A stretch of 64,000 bases of DNA from Lunularia cruciata (GCA_948567375.1 OX419761.1:20834501-20898500), one strand, 5' to 3'. Positions 34,498-44,966 are shown, numbered from the stretch's first letter. Numbers and translations: made by a program. Notes: generated from the letters alone by a model not told the origin.

Positions 34498-34544
34498 GGA
34501 TCGGTCAGTAGTAAAGCATTAATGACACGCTGAACATGGCATAT
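34498..34544 (-). pseudogene. LINE C2 fragment between A2 and B2
   Basis: A 47-bp scrap that, read on the minus strand, contains GATATGCCATG and GATCCATGTG. These match C1 near 7790-7850 (ATATACATGG, GATCCATGTG). It shows that A2 and B2 went into the same LINE, about 50 bp apart. Confidence 0.6.
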
Positions 34545-34549
34545 CCTAA

Positions 34550-34961
34550 TATAAAAGACCGAGACCAAAGAGAGATATAGGAGAATGGAAACTCACATTG
34601 AGATACTTGAATGTAGGAAAACTCCAAATACCTAGCATGAACTTCGGGTCTTGTATTTAAAGGGATCATACAAGGCTCTTGAGAAGCTTCTCAAGAAGCT
34701 TCCTTGAGCCACTTTCTTGGAGTGCAAGCCAAGTTAATTGAGAAGCTTCTCAAGAAGCTTCCTTCTAGGAGTTCCTTACTTGACATACAAGCTAAGTTAG
34801 TTGGAAGCTTCTGGAAACTACCTACTTGGAGTGCAAGCTAACCTAGTCGGGAAGCTTCCCAAGAAGCTTCCTAGATACTTTTGGAATATTCTAGGCTAAT
34901 TTGTCTTATTTGCTACTTTGTTAGCCCTACTAACTTTGTCACTAAACTCCATATTATTATA
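34550..34961 (-). repeat. B2 3' LTR
   Basis: 412 bp, starting TATAAAAGACC (TG changed to TA) and ending ATATTATTATA. It holds two copies of a 59-bp unit built on AGAAGCTTCTCAAGAAGC; the other B2 LTR has one. Confidence 0.85.
34654..34890 (-). promoter_or_regulatory. B2 3' LTR U3: dense GAAnnTTC cluster
   Basis: Seven GAAgcTTC cores plus GAAtaTTC lie within about 220 bp. At 34804-34816 GAAgcTTCtgGAA is a perfect three-block heat-shock element (GAAnnTTCnnGAA). A degenerate TATA (CTTTAAATA on the minus strand, 34654-34662) lies downstream. Confidence 0.55.
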
Positions 34962-34973
34962 TATTCCACCATC

Positions 34974-35230
34974 GCTAGTTGGTGACGTCCTCATCGCGAG
35001 TGAAGCTTTGAACTCCTAGATAGGCAGTTGTGCATTTTGGAGATGAGAAAGAGGTTCCCATGTGACTTCATGAAGGGGATACCCTTTCCAAAGGACCTTG
35101 TACTCCATATATTGTTGATGGCCTTGTGAATATAGAAACACGTAAGGATATGATCAACTTTGTACTCCTCATGATCATTGATGGGTGCATGAGGAGAGGA
35201 AGGTTGGACTCAAGAGGAAAAAGAAGAGGG
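34974..35230 (-). pseudogene. B2 chromodomain
   Basis: QQYMEYKVLWKGYPLHEVTW then EPLSHLQNAQ on the minus strand, the best preserved chromodomain core of family B. The preceding region has EEYK-like sequence in another frame. Polypurine tract at 34962-34973. Confidence 0.8.
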
Positions 35231-35299
35231 GTTAGGAACAAGGAGTTTCAACTTTGAAATATGAAAGACAAGATGGATGTGCATACAACAAGGCTAGGC

Positions 35300-36250
35300 A
35301 AGTCGATAAGCAACAAGAGAGACAATTTGGTGACATCAAAGTGTCATATCCAATTAGAGGTAAATTTACAAACTTGGGTATCAAGTGGGAGGGGTAGGTT
35401 ACTAGAGGATAGCATGAATTTATCATCAACTTTAAAGGTGAGATCACGACAATGGTGGTCTGCATATTGTTTATGACAATTTTGGGCAACAAGGAGGTGA
35501 GATTTGGTTGTTGAAGAGATTGGGAGATGGTGGTCAAGAAGGTTGAAGTATGAGGGACCTAAGATGGAGGGGGAGCAAGAAGAGAATCTGAAATAAGCAT
35601 ATCTTGGCCAAAATTGAGAAAGAAAGGAGAAAATTTGATGCTTTCCTATTTGGAATTATTGTAGGCAAATTCTACAATTGCAAGAATTCATCGCAATTGG
35701 TATAGTGGACATTGACAAAAGCACGCATCATATCTTCCAAGGTACAATCTGCAAGTTTGGTTTGTCCATCAGTTTGAAGATGATAGGGCATGAAAAAGTA
35801 AGCTTGGTGTCGAGTATCTAGAAGAGTGCTTGCCAAAACTTCCTAGTGAATCAAGGATCATGGGTCGGAGATGAATATACGTGGCATCCTATGATGCTTG
35901 AAGACATTTTTGAAGTAGATTTGTGCTAAAGTTGGAGCATCCACAGTATCAAAGGTTGGTGCCAAGTGGATTTGCTTACTAAGCTTATCTACAAACACCA
36001 CAATTGTTATGTGTCATTGCCTTGTCTTGGGCAAGGATGTGATGAGATCTAAGCTCACATGTTCTCATCAAGTGGATGGAATGGGGAGTGGTTGAAGGAG
36101 TCCATTAGGCTTCTGGTTGCTGGCCTTGTTGCGTTGGCAGCTTTCACACAATTGTACAAACTCTCAAGCATCTTGTGTCATGTTGGGCCACCACCATTGG
36201 CATTGGAGGGTACACAAGGTCTTTTCCACACCCATGTGACTAGCTATATG
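35300..36250 (-). pseudogene. B2 integrase
   Basis: Zinc-binding half with HMGVEKTLCTLQ and CESCQRNKAS near 36130-36240 (CxxC intact, unlike B1). The core matches B1's between 35650 and 36080. The site corresponding to A1's insertion in B1 is uninterrupted at 35310-35314 (GCAAC). Confidence 0.8.
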
Positions 36251-36299
36251 GTAAATCATGGGCTTCTTGAAGAGGCACAAGTCTGAGATCACCTTTGGC

Positions 36300-37913
36300 T
36301 AGAACATAAATCTAGTCCTCATGGAACAGAAGGCCTTCCTTGAAGGAGAAGGTGTTGTACTACTTATCACATGCTATAACGACCATGTACCATTTTGAAG
36401 AAGGGATCTTCTTGTAGAGCTGACCAAAACTCATTTTGGACCTTGAAGTTAATTGCTACCGTTGTAATTGTCATCGTAACGAGAGGAAGAGATTTCAAAT
36501 CAAGTCATTGTGATAGAGCATCAGAGATGACATGGAACCAAGTTGGTTTGTACTCAAGTTTGATCTCAAACAATTGGAGTTGCTTCTCTCATTGATGATG
36601 TAGACTCTTCATGTGTTCCAAGTGTAAGGTCTACAACAATTGTTTGTGATCAATTTGCATGATCACTTATTTCCCCAAGAGATAATGTCTCCATACTTTG
36701 GTGGCATATACCATCGCAAGTTGTTCTTGATCTTGAGCATAGTAATTTCTTTAGCTCTATTTAGTCAGCAAGACACAAAGGCAATGGGATGTAGTTCATC
36801 TAGGAATTCATGTTGCAACACTGCTTCAATTGCAAAGTTAGAAGCATCAAAATCAACCACACAAGGTAGCTAAAGATCATATGGTTGAAGGATGGGTCTT
36901 GAAGAAACCATATATTTTAGCTTCTAGAATGCTTCTTCATTCTTGGTGGTCCACTTGAATCTCGAGTTCTTCTCCAAGAGGTTAGTCAATGGTGCAACCA
37001 CATGAGCATAATAATGGATGAACCGTCGGTAAAAACTAACCAATCCATCAAATGCCCATACTTCTATAGCATCCTTCAAAGTAGGCTAATCAATAATGGC
37101 CTTGATTTTCTTCTCTTCTATCTTGATCCTTTCCAATGAGATCTTGTGACCCAAGAAGGTGACTTCCTTTTGCCAAAAGGCACACTTTGACTTCTTGCAA
37201 TAAAATATCCATTATCGTAGTAATCTTAGAACTTCTTGCACATGATTCACATGTTCCGCCTTTGTCTTGCTATAGATTAAGATATAATCCAAGAACACCA
37301 CCATGTACCAATCCAATAGTCCATCCAACACCTGATGCATCTAATCCATGAAGACTACTGGAGCATTAGTGAGCCCGAAAGGTAGAACTCTCCACTCAAA
37401 ATGCCCATACAAAAGGCAAAAGGCAAAAGGAGGATGGATGTGGCTATTGGCAAGTGGCTATTGGCAAATCCTCATTAAGAAGGAGGATGTGCAAAAGGCA
37501 ATCTTTTGCACATCCTCCTTCTTAATGAGGATTTGCCAATAGCCACTGTAGAGATCCAATTTGGAAAAGTATTGTGCTCCACTCAATTGATCAAGCAAGT
37601 TATCAAACCGAGATAAGGGATATGCATTCTTCACTATTTTCTTATTGAGCATAAGGTAATCAATACAAGAATGAAATACTCCATCCTTCTTTGGAACAAA
37701 TAGCACCGGTGCTTCCCAAGGAGAGGTACTATATTGTTTGAAGTCCTTCTCCGACAACTCCATAGGTGTTGTTTGCAACTTTTCTAACTCCTTTGGTGAG
37801 AGTAGATAGATTGGTCTACTCATTGGAGTACTCCTTAGCAATAACTCAATCTTGAAGGGCATACCACAATCGGAGGGTAATCCCTTTGGCAGATTATTCG
37901 GAAACACATTCAC
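36300..37913 (-). pseudogene. B2 reverse transcriptase and RNase H
   Basis: The RT N-terminus at 37458-37913 is open for 151 codons, with LPIKKDG-type sequence [40 protein letters not shown] and [19 protein letters not shown]. The catalytic segment near 37281-37290 reads LDYILIYSK, the second Asp changed to Tyr. RNase H lies to about 36300. The open frame runs into a 45-bp perfect inverted repeat (37453-37547), which has replaced the normal continuation. Confidence 0.88.
37453..37547. repeat. 45-bp perfect inverted repeat, 5-bp loop
   Basis: Left arm 37453-37497, loop GCAAT, right arm 37503-37547, with no mismatch. B1 at the same place has only the inner GTGCAAAAG...CTTTTGCAC pair (17740-17765). 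The left arm in B2 is an extra copy of downstream sequence, inserted with neighbouring short duplications (AAAAGGCAAAAGGCAAAAGG and GTGGCTATTGGCAA). Confidence 0.95.
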
Positions 37914-38046
37914 AAACTCCTAAACTATCTGATCAACCATTTCTTGATGAAGCTTTTGGCCTTCCTCAAATTATCCTTGTGCAATTGGCTTGATCCACAT
38001 TGCAAATATAGACTTATCTTCCTCCAAAGCTTGCTCTATGGTTGCT

Positions 38047-38779
38047 TGTAATACCAAGAGCTAGCAATATGATCTAGATGTAAAATTTGGTTTGGTAACA
38101 TCTAGAATGATGTTATACATGATGGTTGAAATAGATCAGATAGAAGTATCACCAAAAGAGTACTTCTACAAATAGGACAGAATCCAAAATAGACTTGAGA
38201 ACTTTAGAACCAATAGCTAGACATATGATTTAAACGTGAGAATTGGTTTGGTAATATTTGGAAGGATGTTACACATGATGGACTAAACAGATCAAAAAGA
38301 GGTATCACCAAAAGGGGACTTCTACTAATAGAGTAGGAACCAAAATATGCCTGAAATCTTTGAAGGCAATTTCGAAGGCCTATACGGATGAATTAGGCCT
38401 CAAAAATTTGTAGATTCCCCCAAACAGAGAAAGGGTTGGCCTTCCTTCTCCCTTGCTTTGTCTCATCGAGAGCTTTCCAATGGTACCTTAAGTGATTCTG
38501 AGATTCCTACAAGAAGATTCCCTAAAAGATTCCCTTTGGTCAAAGCTTGTTTGACCAACCAGATAGGATCTAGACCAGACATGTCACCCATCCAAGTAAG
38601 TAATCCAAGGGTGGAGCTTGCTGACATGTCACCTATCTGTGTCCTTAATCCTATGGTGGAGCTTCCTTGGCGGAGATCCTCTTTGTGTATATAATAAAGA
38701 GAAGGTGCTCCCTTGGGGCATCGATTGTTTGAGTGTGAAATCTGTGTTTTCTCTCTTCTCTTGTCCTCGGAGTATTACA
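38047..38779 (+). repeat. A3 5' LTR
   Basis: TGTAATACCAAGAGCTAGC to CGGAGTATTACA, 733 bp. TATA box at 38688-38695. By eye about 20 differences from the 3' LTR over the first 300 bases, so the insertion is old. Confidence 0.95.
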
Positions 38780-38780
38780 A

Positions 38781-38792
38781 TGGTATCAGAGC
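38781..38792 (+). other. A3 primer binding site (initiator Met tRNA)
   Basis: TGGTATCAGAGC, the canonical plant initiator-methionine tRNA complement, one base after the LTR. Confidence 0.92.
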
Positions 38793-38911
38793 GAGTGTTT
38801 TAATCCAAGAGAGTGGATCACCCCTCTTGGAATAGCATGAACTACTGAAATTGAGTAATTTGAGGTAGAGAACATAGAGTAGTTGCTAGACTTAGGAAGG
38901 ACTTTAGAGAG

Positions 38912-38953
38912 CGGATGGGATGGATGCACCGGGAGGTGCATCCATCCCATCCG
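38912..38953. repeat. 19-bp perfect inverted repeat at a leader deletion
   Basis: Arms 38912-38930 and 38935-38953 around GGGA. In A1 and A2 the left arm continues into the leader frame. In A3 it is followed by its own reverse complement and then jumps to TTTCTGAGGTCCCAATGG, which in A2 lies at about 30117. Roughly 350 bp are missing. Confidence 0.95.
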
Positions 38954-39057
38954 TTTCTGAGGTCCCAATGGTAGTTCATATAGTTTGTGTGCATTCTAGA
39001 GTGATTATATTGACTTTGTATTGAAGTAGACATTAGCAATTGAGTGTTGCATGAATC

Positions 39058-40130
39058 ATGGATCCGCAATTGCAAGAGTTGGTGCAAGGAATGCAAGGGA
39101 TGTTGAATGAATTTCAAGAGATTAAGATGACCATGGAGACATTACAAAGTCAAGGGCAGATCCTCAGAAATGATCAAGCCATGCAAGAAGAAGAGCGGTC
39201 TCAAAACACAATACCTGCGACTGAAGTACTTGGAGAGGGATCCGTGCCTACAAACCCTATCAACGATGAAGCCACATTGCTACTCCGGATGAAGAAGACC
39301 TGCAACATCGAACCTTACAAGGGGCAGCGTTCGATGGGAGTAGTGGAAAATTGGATCTTGAGAATGAATCAATATTTCCGATTGTTCTCAACAGAGATCA
39401 CAGAGCATGTTGCAGGCGTGTTTTCATGTCGGTACTTGACCGATAAAGCCCTCACATGGTATGATGCTTGGGAACAATCCATGCTGGCAAAGAGAAGGGA
39501 GGTCACATGGACAGCAATGCAAGGACTGCTGAAGAATTTCCAATTGATGGATTCTGTGTAGATGGCTTGAACCAACTATGGGGATTGAGACAAAAGAATA
39601 GCGTTCAAGAGTATGTGGAGGCTTTTTTGGATCTACAAGTCGCAATTACCGACATGAGTCCAGCAGAGGCTCTTGACAATTTCAAACGAGGGTTCAAAGC
39701 AGATTCGCCAAGAAGTCATGGTGCAAAATCCTCACACGGTATTTGAAGCCATTGCTTGTGCACAGAGAATAGCAAGAGCATTAGGTGGAGGTGAAGGAGT
39801 AGCTCCACCTCAACATTATCGGGCAGAAATGCCACATATGGGTGGACCAGTACCGATGGAATTGGGCAACCTTTGATTCTGGGATAGAGGAGCACGACCG
39901 CTTCAAGGGGAGCGGGGACGGGTAGAAGAACAAAGAGATGGAGTCCCAGAAGGGACTTGAGGAGAACAACACTGTTGTTCATATTGGGCACATATCTACC
40001 AACTGTTGCACTCGTTTCCCTAGAGGCCCTCGGCCTTTGTTCAGGCGATCTTTGAACAACATGGAGAGGCACATTGACAAGGAAGAGGTGGAGATCACTT
40101 CGGAAAACAAAGATCACCAATAAATGTACC
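39058..40130 (+). pseudogene. A3 gag
   Basis: An open frame of 167 codons from MDPQLQELVQGMQ covers the N-terminal helix region and most of the gag domain (ENWILRMNQYFRLF, SCRYLTDKALTWYDAWEQ, KRREVTWTAMQGLLKNFQLM). It stops at 39559-39561. It continues in other frames with SVQEYVEAFLDLQVAITD (39600-39660) and CAQRIARALGG. The zinc knuckle near 39970-40010 has lost about 15 bases and no longer forms CCHC. Confidence 0.88.
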
Positions 40131-40218
40131 TTGTGGCCTTACTGGCTCAATAAGGAAGCAAAGAAGCGAGGGAAGGAAGAAGAATAATGCGCAACAATCC
40201 CAAAAAGCAACCTTATAA

Positions 40219-40612
40219 TTGATTGTCGTGAATGGAATCCTAGAAGGTAATCAAGTGAGAGTATTAATAGATCCGGGAGCAACAGAGAATTTCTTGTCTC
40301 GCTCTATTGCAATAGGATTGGGAATGGATCTAGAGAGAGATGGAAGTGAAGAAGTAGAGTTACCAAATGGGCAAACAAAGAGGTCTAGGTAATGATTCAA
40401 TTGAATCATTACCTAGACGGGTAACCCTCTCTGTAGGAGAATATCAGGAAGCAATTGAGTGGCGAGTGATACAATTAGCTCGTTATGATGCAATTTTAAG
40501 CAAGCCATGGATGGTGCAGTACAACCCTATGGTGGATTGGAGGAAGAAAGTAGTGAGAACCCACCAATGGTCAATCATTGGAGTTAAAGAAAAATCACAC
40601 AGGCAAAAACTG
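40219..40612 (+). pseudogene. A3 aspartic protease with 16-bp inverted insertion
   Basis: The active-site segment reads LIDPGATENFLS, with Pro in the middle of the D-S/T-G triad. The downstream strand is [20 protein letters not shown]. Between them an 18+18-bp perfect palindrome (40383-40418) marks a 16-bp insertion absent from A1 and A2, which shifts the frame. Confidence 0.85.
40383..40418. repeat. 36-bp perfect palindrome in A3 protease
   Basis: Two 18-bp arms with no loop (40383-40400 and 40401-40418). A1 and A2 have only the right part (TTGAATCATTACCTAGAC). The left half is a templated reverse copy of it. Confidence 0.95.
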
Positions 40613-42163
40613 CCTCTATATGTTGTAGGTACTGCAACTGTTTGTAAGACCGATGGATGTTTTATGGGTCTAATAAGAGAAGTCCAGAGTGCACAACTCG
40701 ATGGACAAATTCTTGAGAAATTGAAGGATGTGGTGGATGAGTTTCAAGATGTCTTTCTTGATGATCTACCCTCAAGAATACCACCAAAAAGGCGAGTAGA
40801 TCACAAAATTGAGACACTTCGGGGGAAGACGCCTCTTTGTAAGGCCCCATATTGCCTATCACCTCATGAGTTGGAGGAGTGTAAGACTCAAATTGAGGAG
40901 ATGTTGCAGAAAGGGTTCATCCAACCTAGCGTATCACCATATGGTGCCCCTATCTTGTTTGTGAAGAAGAAGGATGGTACAATGCGCATGTGCATTGACT
41001 ATTGGGGTCTCAATCAGCAAACAGTGAAGAACAAATACCCCTTACCTCGCATGGATGACCTGTTTGATCAACTCCATGGAGCAAGATACTTCACCAAACT
41101 GGACTTGCAAAGCGGTACTAATCAAATCCAAATTGCAAAAGAGGATGTGCACAAAACTGCCTTTTGAACCAGGTATGGCCACTTTGAGTATCTTGTGATG
41201 CCTTTTGGCTTCACCAATGCACCTGCCACTTTCATGAGTCTAATGAATGACATATTTCGTCCATACTTTGATAAGTCTGTTATCGTCTTCTTGGATAATA
41301 TCTTAGTATACAATAGCACGATGATAGAACACAAACAACATCTACGAGAGGTCCTCCAGATTCTAAGACAGAATCAGTTGTACGCCAAAATCTCAAAGTG
41401 TGAGTTTGGCAAGTCTGAAGTAGACTACTTGGGTCATAGAGTAAGTGCAGAGGGCATTCAAGTATTGACAAATAAAATAGAGGTCATTCAAAAATAGAGT
41501 GCCCCAAAAGATCAGACTCAACTTAAGAGCTTCTTGGGGTTGACGGGATTCTATCGTAGATTTGTCAAGGACTTCTCCAAGGTTGTACAACCTTTAACGG
41601 CACTACTTGGCAAGGGGAAGAAGTGGACATGGGGAACTTCACAAGAGTTGGCCTTTCAAGAATAAAAGGCCGCCGTGCTACATGCACCAATCTTGAAGTG
41701 GTATGACCCAAAACGTCCAATCAAGTTGGCTATAGATGCATCAAGCGTAGCAATAGGAGCAGTCCTACAACAAGAGTGGCATGGCAAATGGCATCCAATT
41801 GCATATTTCTCTCGAAAGTTGTTACCAGCAGAGCACAACTACCACACCACAGAATGAGAAGAGTTGGTGATTGTTGTAGCAACCAAGCATTGGAAGTACT
41901 ACTTGGGCGAGAAGGCATTTGTAGTAGAGACAGACCACAAAGCTCTCGTCTACCTCGAGACACAGAAGGATCTATCTCGTTGCCAAATTTGGTGGGCAGA
42001 GTGGCGACAACACTTCAACATGACAATCACCTACGTGGAAGGTAAGAAGCAACTTGCAGATGCATTCACCCGCATGCCAATGGCCAACAACTTGGTGGTA
42101 GAGGTTAAGATTAACCTTGAATTCTGGCAAGAGATTCTGGCGGCTACAAAAACTGACCCATAG
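40613..42163 (+). pseudogene. A3 reverse transcriptase and RNase H
   Basis: Open from the protease to 41167 with [40 protein letters not shown] and [18 protein letters not shown] at 41165-41167 replaces an Arg codon (A1 has CGA). The palm resumes at 41195-41497 with [19 protein letters not shown] and [10 protein letters not shown], where Asn again replaces the second catalytic Asp. RNase H at 41675-42163 has IKLAIDASSVAIGAVLQQ, VVETDHKALVYLETQKDLSR and EGKKQLADAFTRMP. One stop (41855) breaks it. Confidence 0.92.
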
Positions 42164-42179
42164 ATTGTAGAAGCACAAT

Positions 42180-43160
42180 CATCCAAAGGTGTCACCAGTA
42201 CCCAAGGACTCACCTTTTGGGATGGCAAATTATGGATCCCAAATGTCCCAGAATTACGCACCACCATTCTAGCAGAATGTCATGATTCTGCCATTGCAGC
42301 TCATGTCGGAGTGGACAAGACCTTGGATACAGTCAAGCGCCATTACTATTGGCCTAAGATGAGCAACGACGTGATGGACTATGTGCATAGCTGCCTACTT
42401 TGCCAACCGAACAAAGCTTCTAATCAAGCTCCTGCAGTGCTCCTTCAACCTCTCCCCACTCCTACCCAACGTTGGGAACAAGTGAGTATGGATCTAGTTT
42501 GTGAATTACCCAAGACCACCTTAGGGTTTGACTCCATTGTGGTCTTTGTGGACCGGCTCAGCAAAATGATTCATGTACGCCCTACCACCAAGGAGGTGAC
42601 CGCTCCACAACTAGCTCAATTATACTTAGATGCAGTCTTTGCTCACCGTGGCTTGTCTAGAGTACTCATCATCGATAGAGGCACCCAATTCACCAGCTTG
42701 TTTTGGCAAACACTCTTTGGGTTCTTCAAAACCAAGTTGGCCATGTCCATAGCTTACCACCTCCAAACAGATGGCCAAACAGAGCGGGCTAATCGCACAA
42801 TTGAAGACATGTTACGCAGCTTCACCTTAGAAGAGCAAGAGAGGTGGGACACCCTACTCCCGTTGGTGGAATTCGCTTACAACAATTTAGTGAATGCATC
42901 TACCCAGGTCACTCCATTCTTCCTCATGTATGGTGAGCATCCCTTCACACCTTCTAGCTTGGTGGAGATCCGTCCAATGGCTACCAAGGTCGATGCAGTC
43001 AACACATTTGTTTCTAGAATCCAACAAGGTGTGGAGAGTGCCAAGCATAGATTACAGATTGCACAAAATCGACGAAGCAGTATGCTGATGCACAATGTTG
43101 GCACATGGAGTTTAATGTTGGGGATCAAGTGTGGCTATCGACAACCAACCTTACATTAGT
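42180..43160 (+). pseudogene. A3 integrase
   Basis: The best preserved integrase in the window. HHCC zinc domain: AECHDSAIAAHVGVDKT, then HSCLLCQPNKAS. Core with all three acidic residues: VSMDLVCELPKTTLGFDS, VLIIDRGTQFTSLFWQT and LQTDGQTERANRTIEDML. Open for 282 codons from 42311 to 43159. Integrase inserts the cDNA; the 5-bp TTGCT duplication is its product. A frameshift near 43075 separates it from the chromodomain. Confidence 0.93.
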
Positions 43161-43371
43161 TGGACCTTGTAAGCTCAGACCTCATTTTATTGGGCCTTTC
43201 TCGATTCTTTGTCGCATCGGCGCTGTGGCCTATCACCTTGAGCTACCACTACACATGAAGATCCATCCAGTCTTCCATGTCTCCCTACTACGCAGATATG
43301 CTTCCCGATAAGGCCAAGGTCATTCCACACCAGACATTCAACCTTGTCCGACACTCATTGATGGCATAGAG

Positions 43372-43563
43372 GAATATGAAGTGGAGCGGATTCTCCAAAA
43401 ACGCATGCGTGGTACTCGCCACCCGCGGGTGGACTATCTAGTACAATGGAAAGGCTACCCCCTTTATGAAGCCACATGGGAGCCCGCTGCCAATTGGGCA
43501 CATGCATCGGTGTTGGTGCAAGCATTTGAACAACAATTGTACAACAAGGACGTTGCGTCTTAA
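43372..43563 (+). pseudogene. A3 chromodomain
   Basis: EYEVERILQKRMRGTRHPRV, then DYLVQWKGYPLYEATWEPAA, uninterrupted to the stop at 43561-43563. It defines family A as a chromovirus. Polypurine tract AAAAGGAGGGAGGTC follows at 43562-43576. Confidence 0.92.
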
Positions 43564-43576
43564 AAGGAGGGAGGTC

Positions 43577-44419
43577 TGTAATCCCAACAGCTAGCCATAT
43601 GATCTAGATGTGAAATTTGGTTTGGTAACATCTAGAATACTTTTATACATGATGGTCAAAATAGATAAGATAGAAGTATCACCAAAAGAGTACTTCTACT
43701 AATAGGGCAAAAACCAAAATAGACTTGAGAACCTTAGAACCAATAGCTAGACATATGATTTAAAGGTGAGAATTGGTTTGGTAACATCTGGAAGGATGTT
43801 ACACATGATGGACTAAACAGATCAGAACGAGGTATCACCAAAAGGGGACTTCTACTAATAGAGTAGGAACCAAAATATGCCTGAAATTTTTGAAGGCAAT
43901 TTTGAAAGCCTATGGACTAAACAGATCAGAACGAGGTATCACCAAAAGGGGACTTCTACTAATAGAGTAGGAACCAAAATATGCTTGAAATCTTTGAAGG
44001 CAATTTTGAAAGCCTAAATGGATGAATTAGGCCTCGAAAATGTGCAGATTCCTCCCCCAACAAAGGAAATGTTGGCCTTCCCTCTCCCTTGATTTGTCTC
44101 ATCAAGAGCTTTCCAACGGTACCTTACTCATGTGATTTTGAGATTCCTACAGGAAGATTCTCTAAAAGATTCCCTTCGGTCAAAGCTTGTTTGACCAACC
44201 AGATAGGACCTAGACCAGACATGTCACCCATCCAAGTAAGTAATCCAAGGGTGGAGCTTGCTGACATGTCACATATCTGTGTCCCTAATCCTATGGTGGA
44301 GCTTCCTTGGCGGAGATCCTCTTTGTCTATATAATAAAGAGAATGTGCTCCCTTGGGGCATCGATTGTTTGAGTGTGCAATATGTGTTTTCTCTCTTCTC
44401 TTGTCCTCGGAGTATTACA
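43577..44419 (+). repeat. A3 3' LTR with 104-bp tandem duplication
   Basis: TGTAATCCCAACAGC to CGGAGTATTACA. A 104-bp unit starting ATGGACTAAACAGATCAGAAC is present twice (43808-43911 and 43912-44015), nearly identical. Without it the LTR is 739 bp, matching the 5' LTR. TATA box at 44328-44335. Confidence 0.93.
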
Positions 44420-44570
44420 TTGCTTCACTAACAAATTTTCCATCTAGGGACTCATTTTTCTTCAAAGCTTGCTCTATGGTTGCCTTCTTGGCAAACCTCC
44501 AATCTTGGGACTCATCTCCCTTCAAGGCTTGCTCTATATCTACCTTCTTGACAAACTACCCATCCTCAGA

Positions 44571-44966
44571 CTAACTATTCTTAGATGTCTTACTTAGAGG
44601 TACAAAGAAAACCTTATCGGAAATTCCTACCTTGGTGTTGTACTTGAATTTGTTGTTAGGTCCAATCAAATTGAACCTTATGACGTTCAAGCCAAGAATG
44701 ATATCATAGTGTAGAGGTGCCACTACAAATCTCATACACTCCAAATAATCCTTCCCAATCTTGAAGGTAACATCATGTGAGGTACAAAATGCAAAACCCT
44801 TTCTACCATCCACCATCATCAATCTACTTCCAATAACTGGCTTGATAGGAATACCCAATGCCTTTGCTACTTGCAAAGGACATGCAATAATCCAAACTTC
44901 CAAAATCAACCAAAATCCTACAACCCCAATTAGATATTGTCCCTTGCAAGTGAAGCAAACTTGCAT
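44571..44966 (-). pseudogene. B2 aspartic protease
   Basis: Open for 131 codons on the minus strand. It contains AKALGIPIKPVIGS, the flap region MMVDGRKGFAFCTSHDVTF and RFVVAPLHYDIILGLNVIRF, the usual retropepsin C-terminal half. The active-site segment is one frame off and reads ILVDFGSLDY, D-F-G instead of D-S-G, as in B1. It is now separated from its RT by A3. Confidence 0.78.

Larger units (their letters stand above)
38047..44419 (+). mobile_element. Ty3/gypsy chromovirus family A, copy A3 (nested in B2)
   Basis: A 6373-bp element flanked by perfect TTGCT duplications (38042-38046 and 44420-44424). LTRs are 733 and 843 bp, the latter including a 104-bp tandem duplication. It is the most complete pol of the three A copies, but it has lost most of the leader between primer site and gag and carries two hairpin-type rearrangements. 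Confidence 0.96.

Noticed and set aside
37348-37542. Plus-strand open frame across the B2 palindrome
   Set aside because: It exists only because the palindrome mirrors the antisense RT frame.
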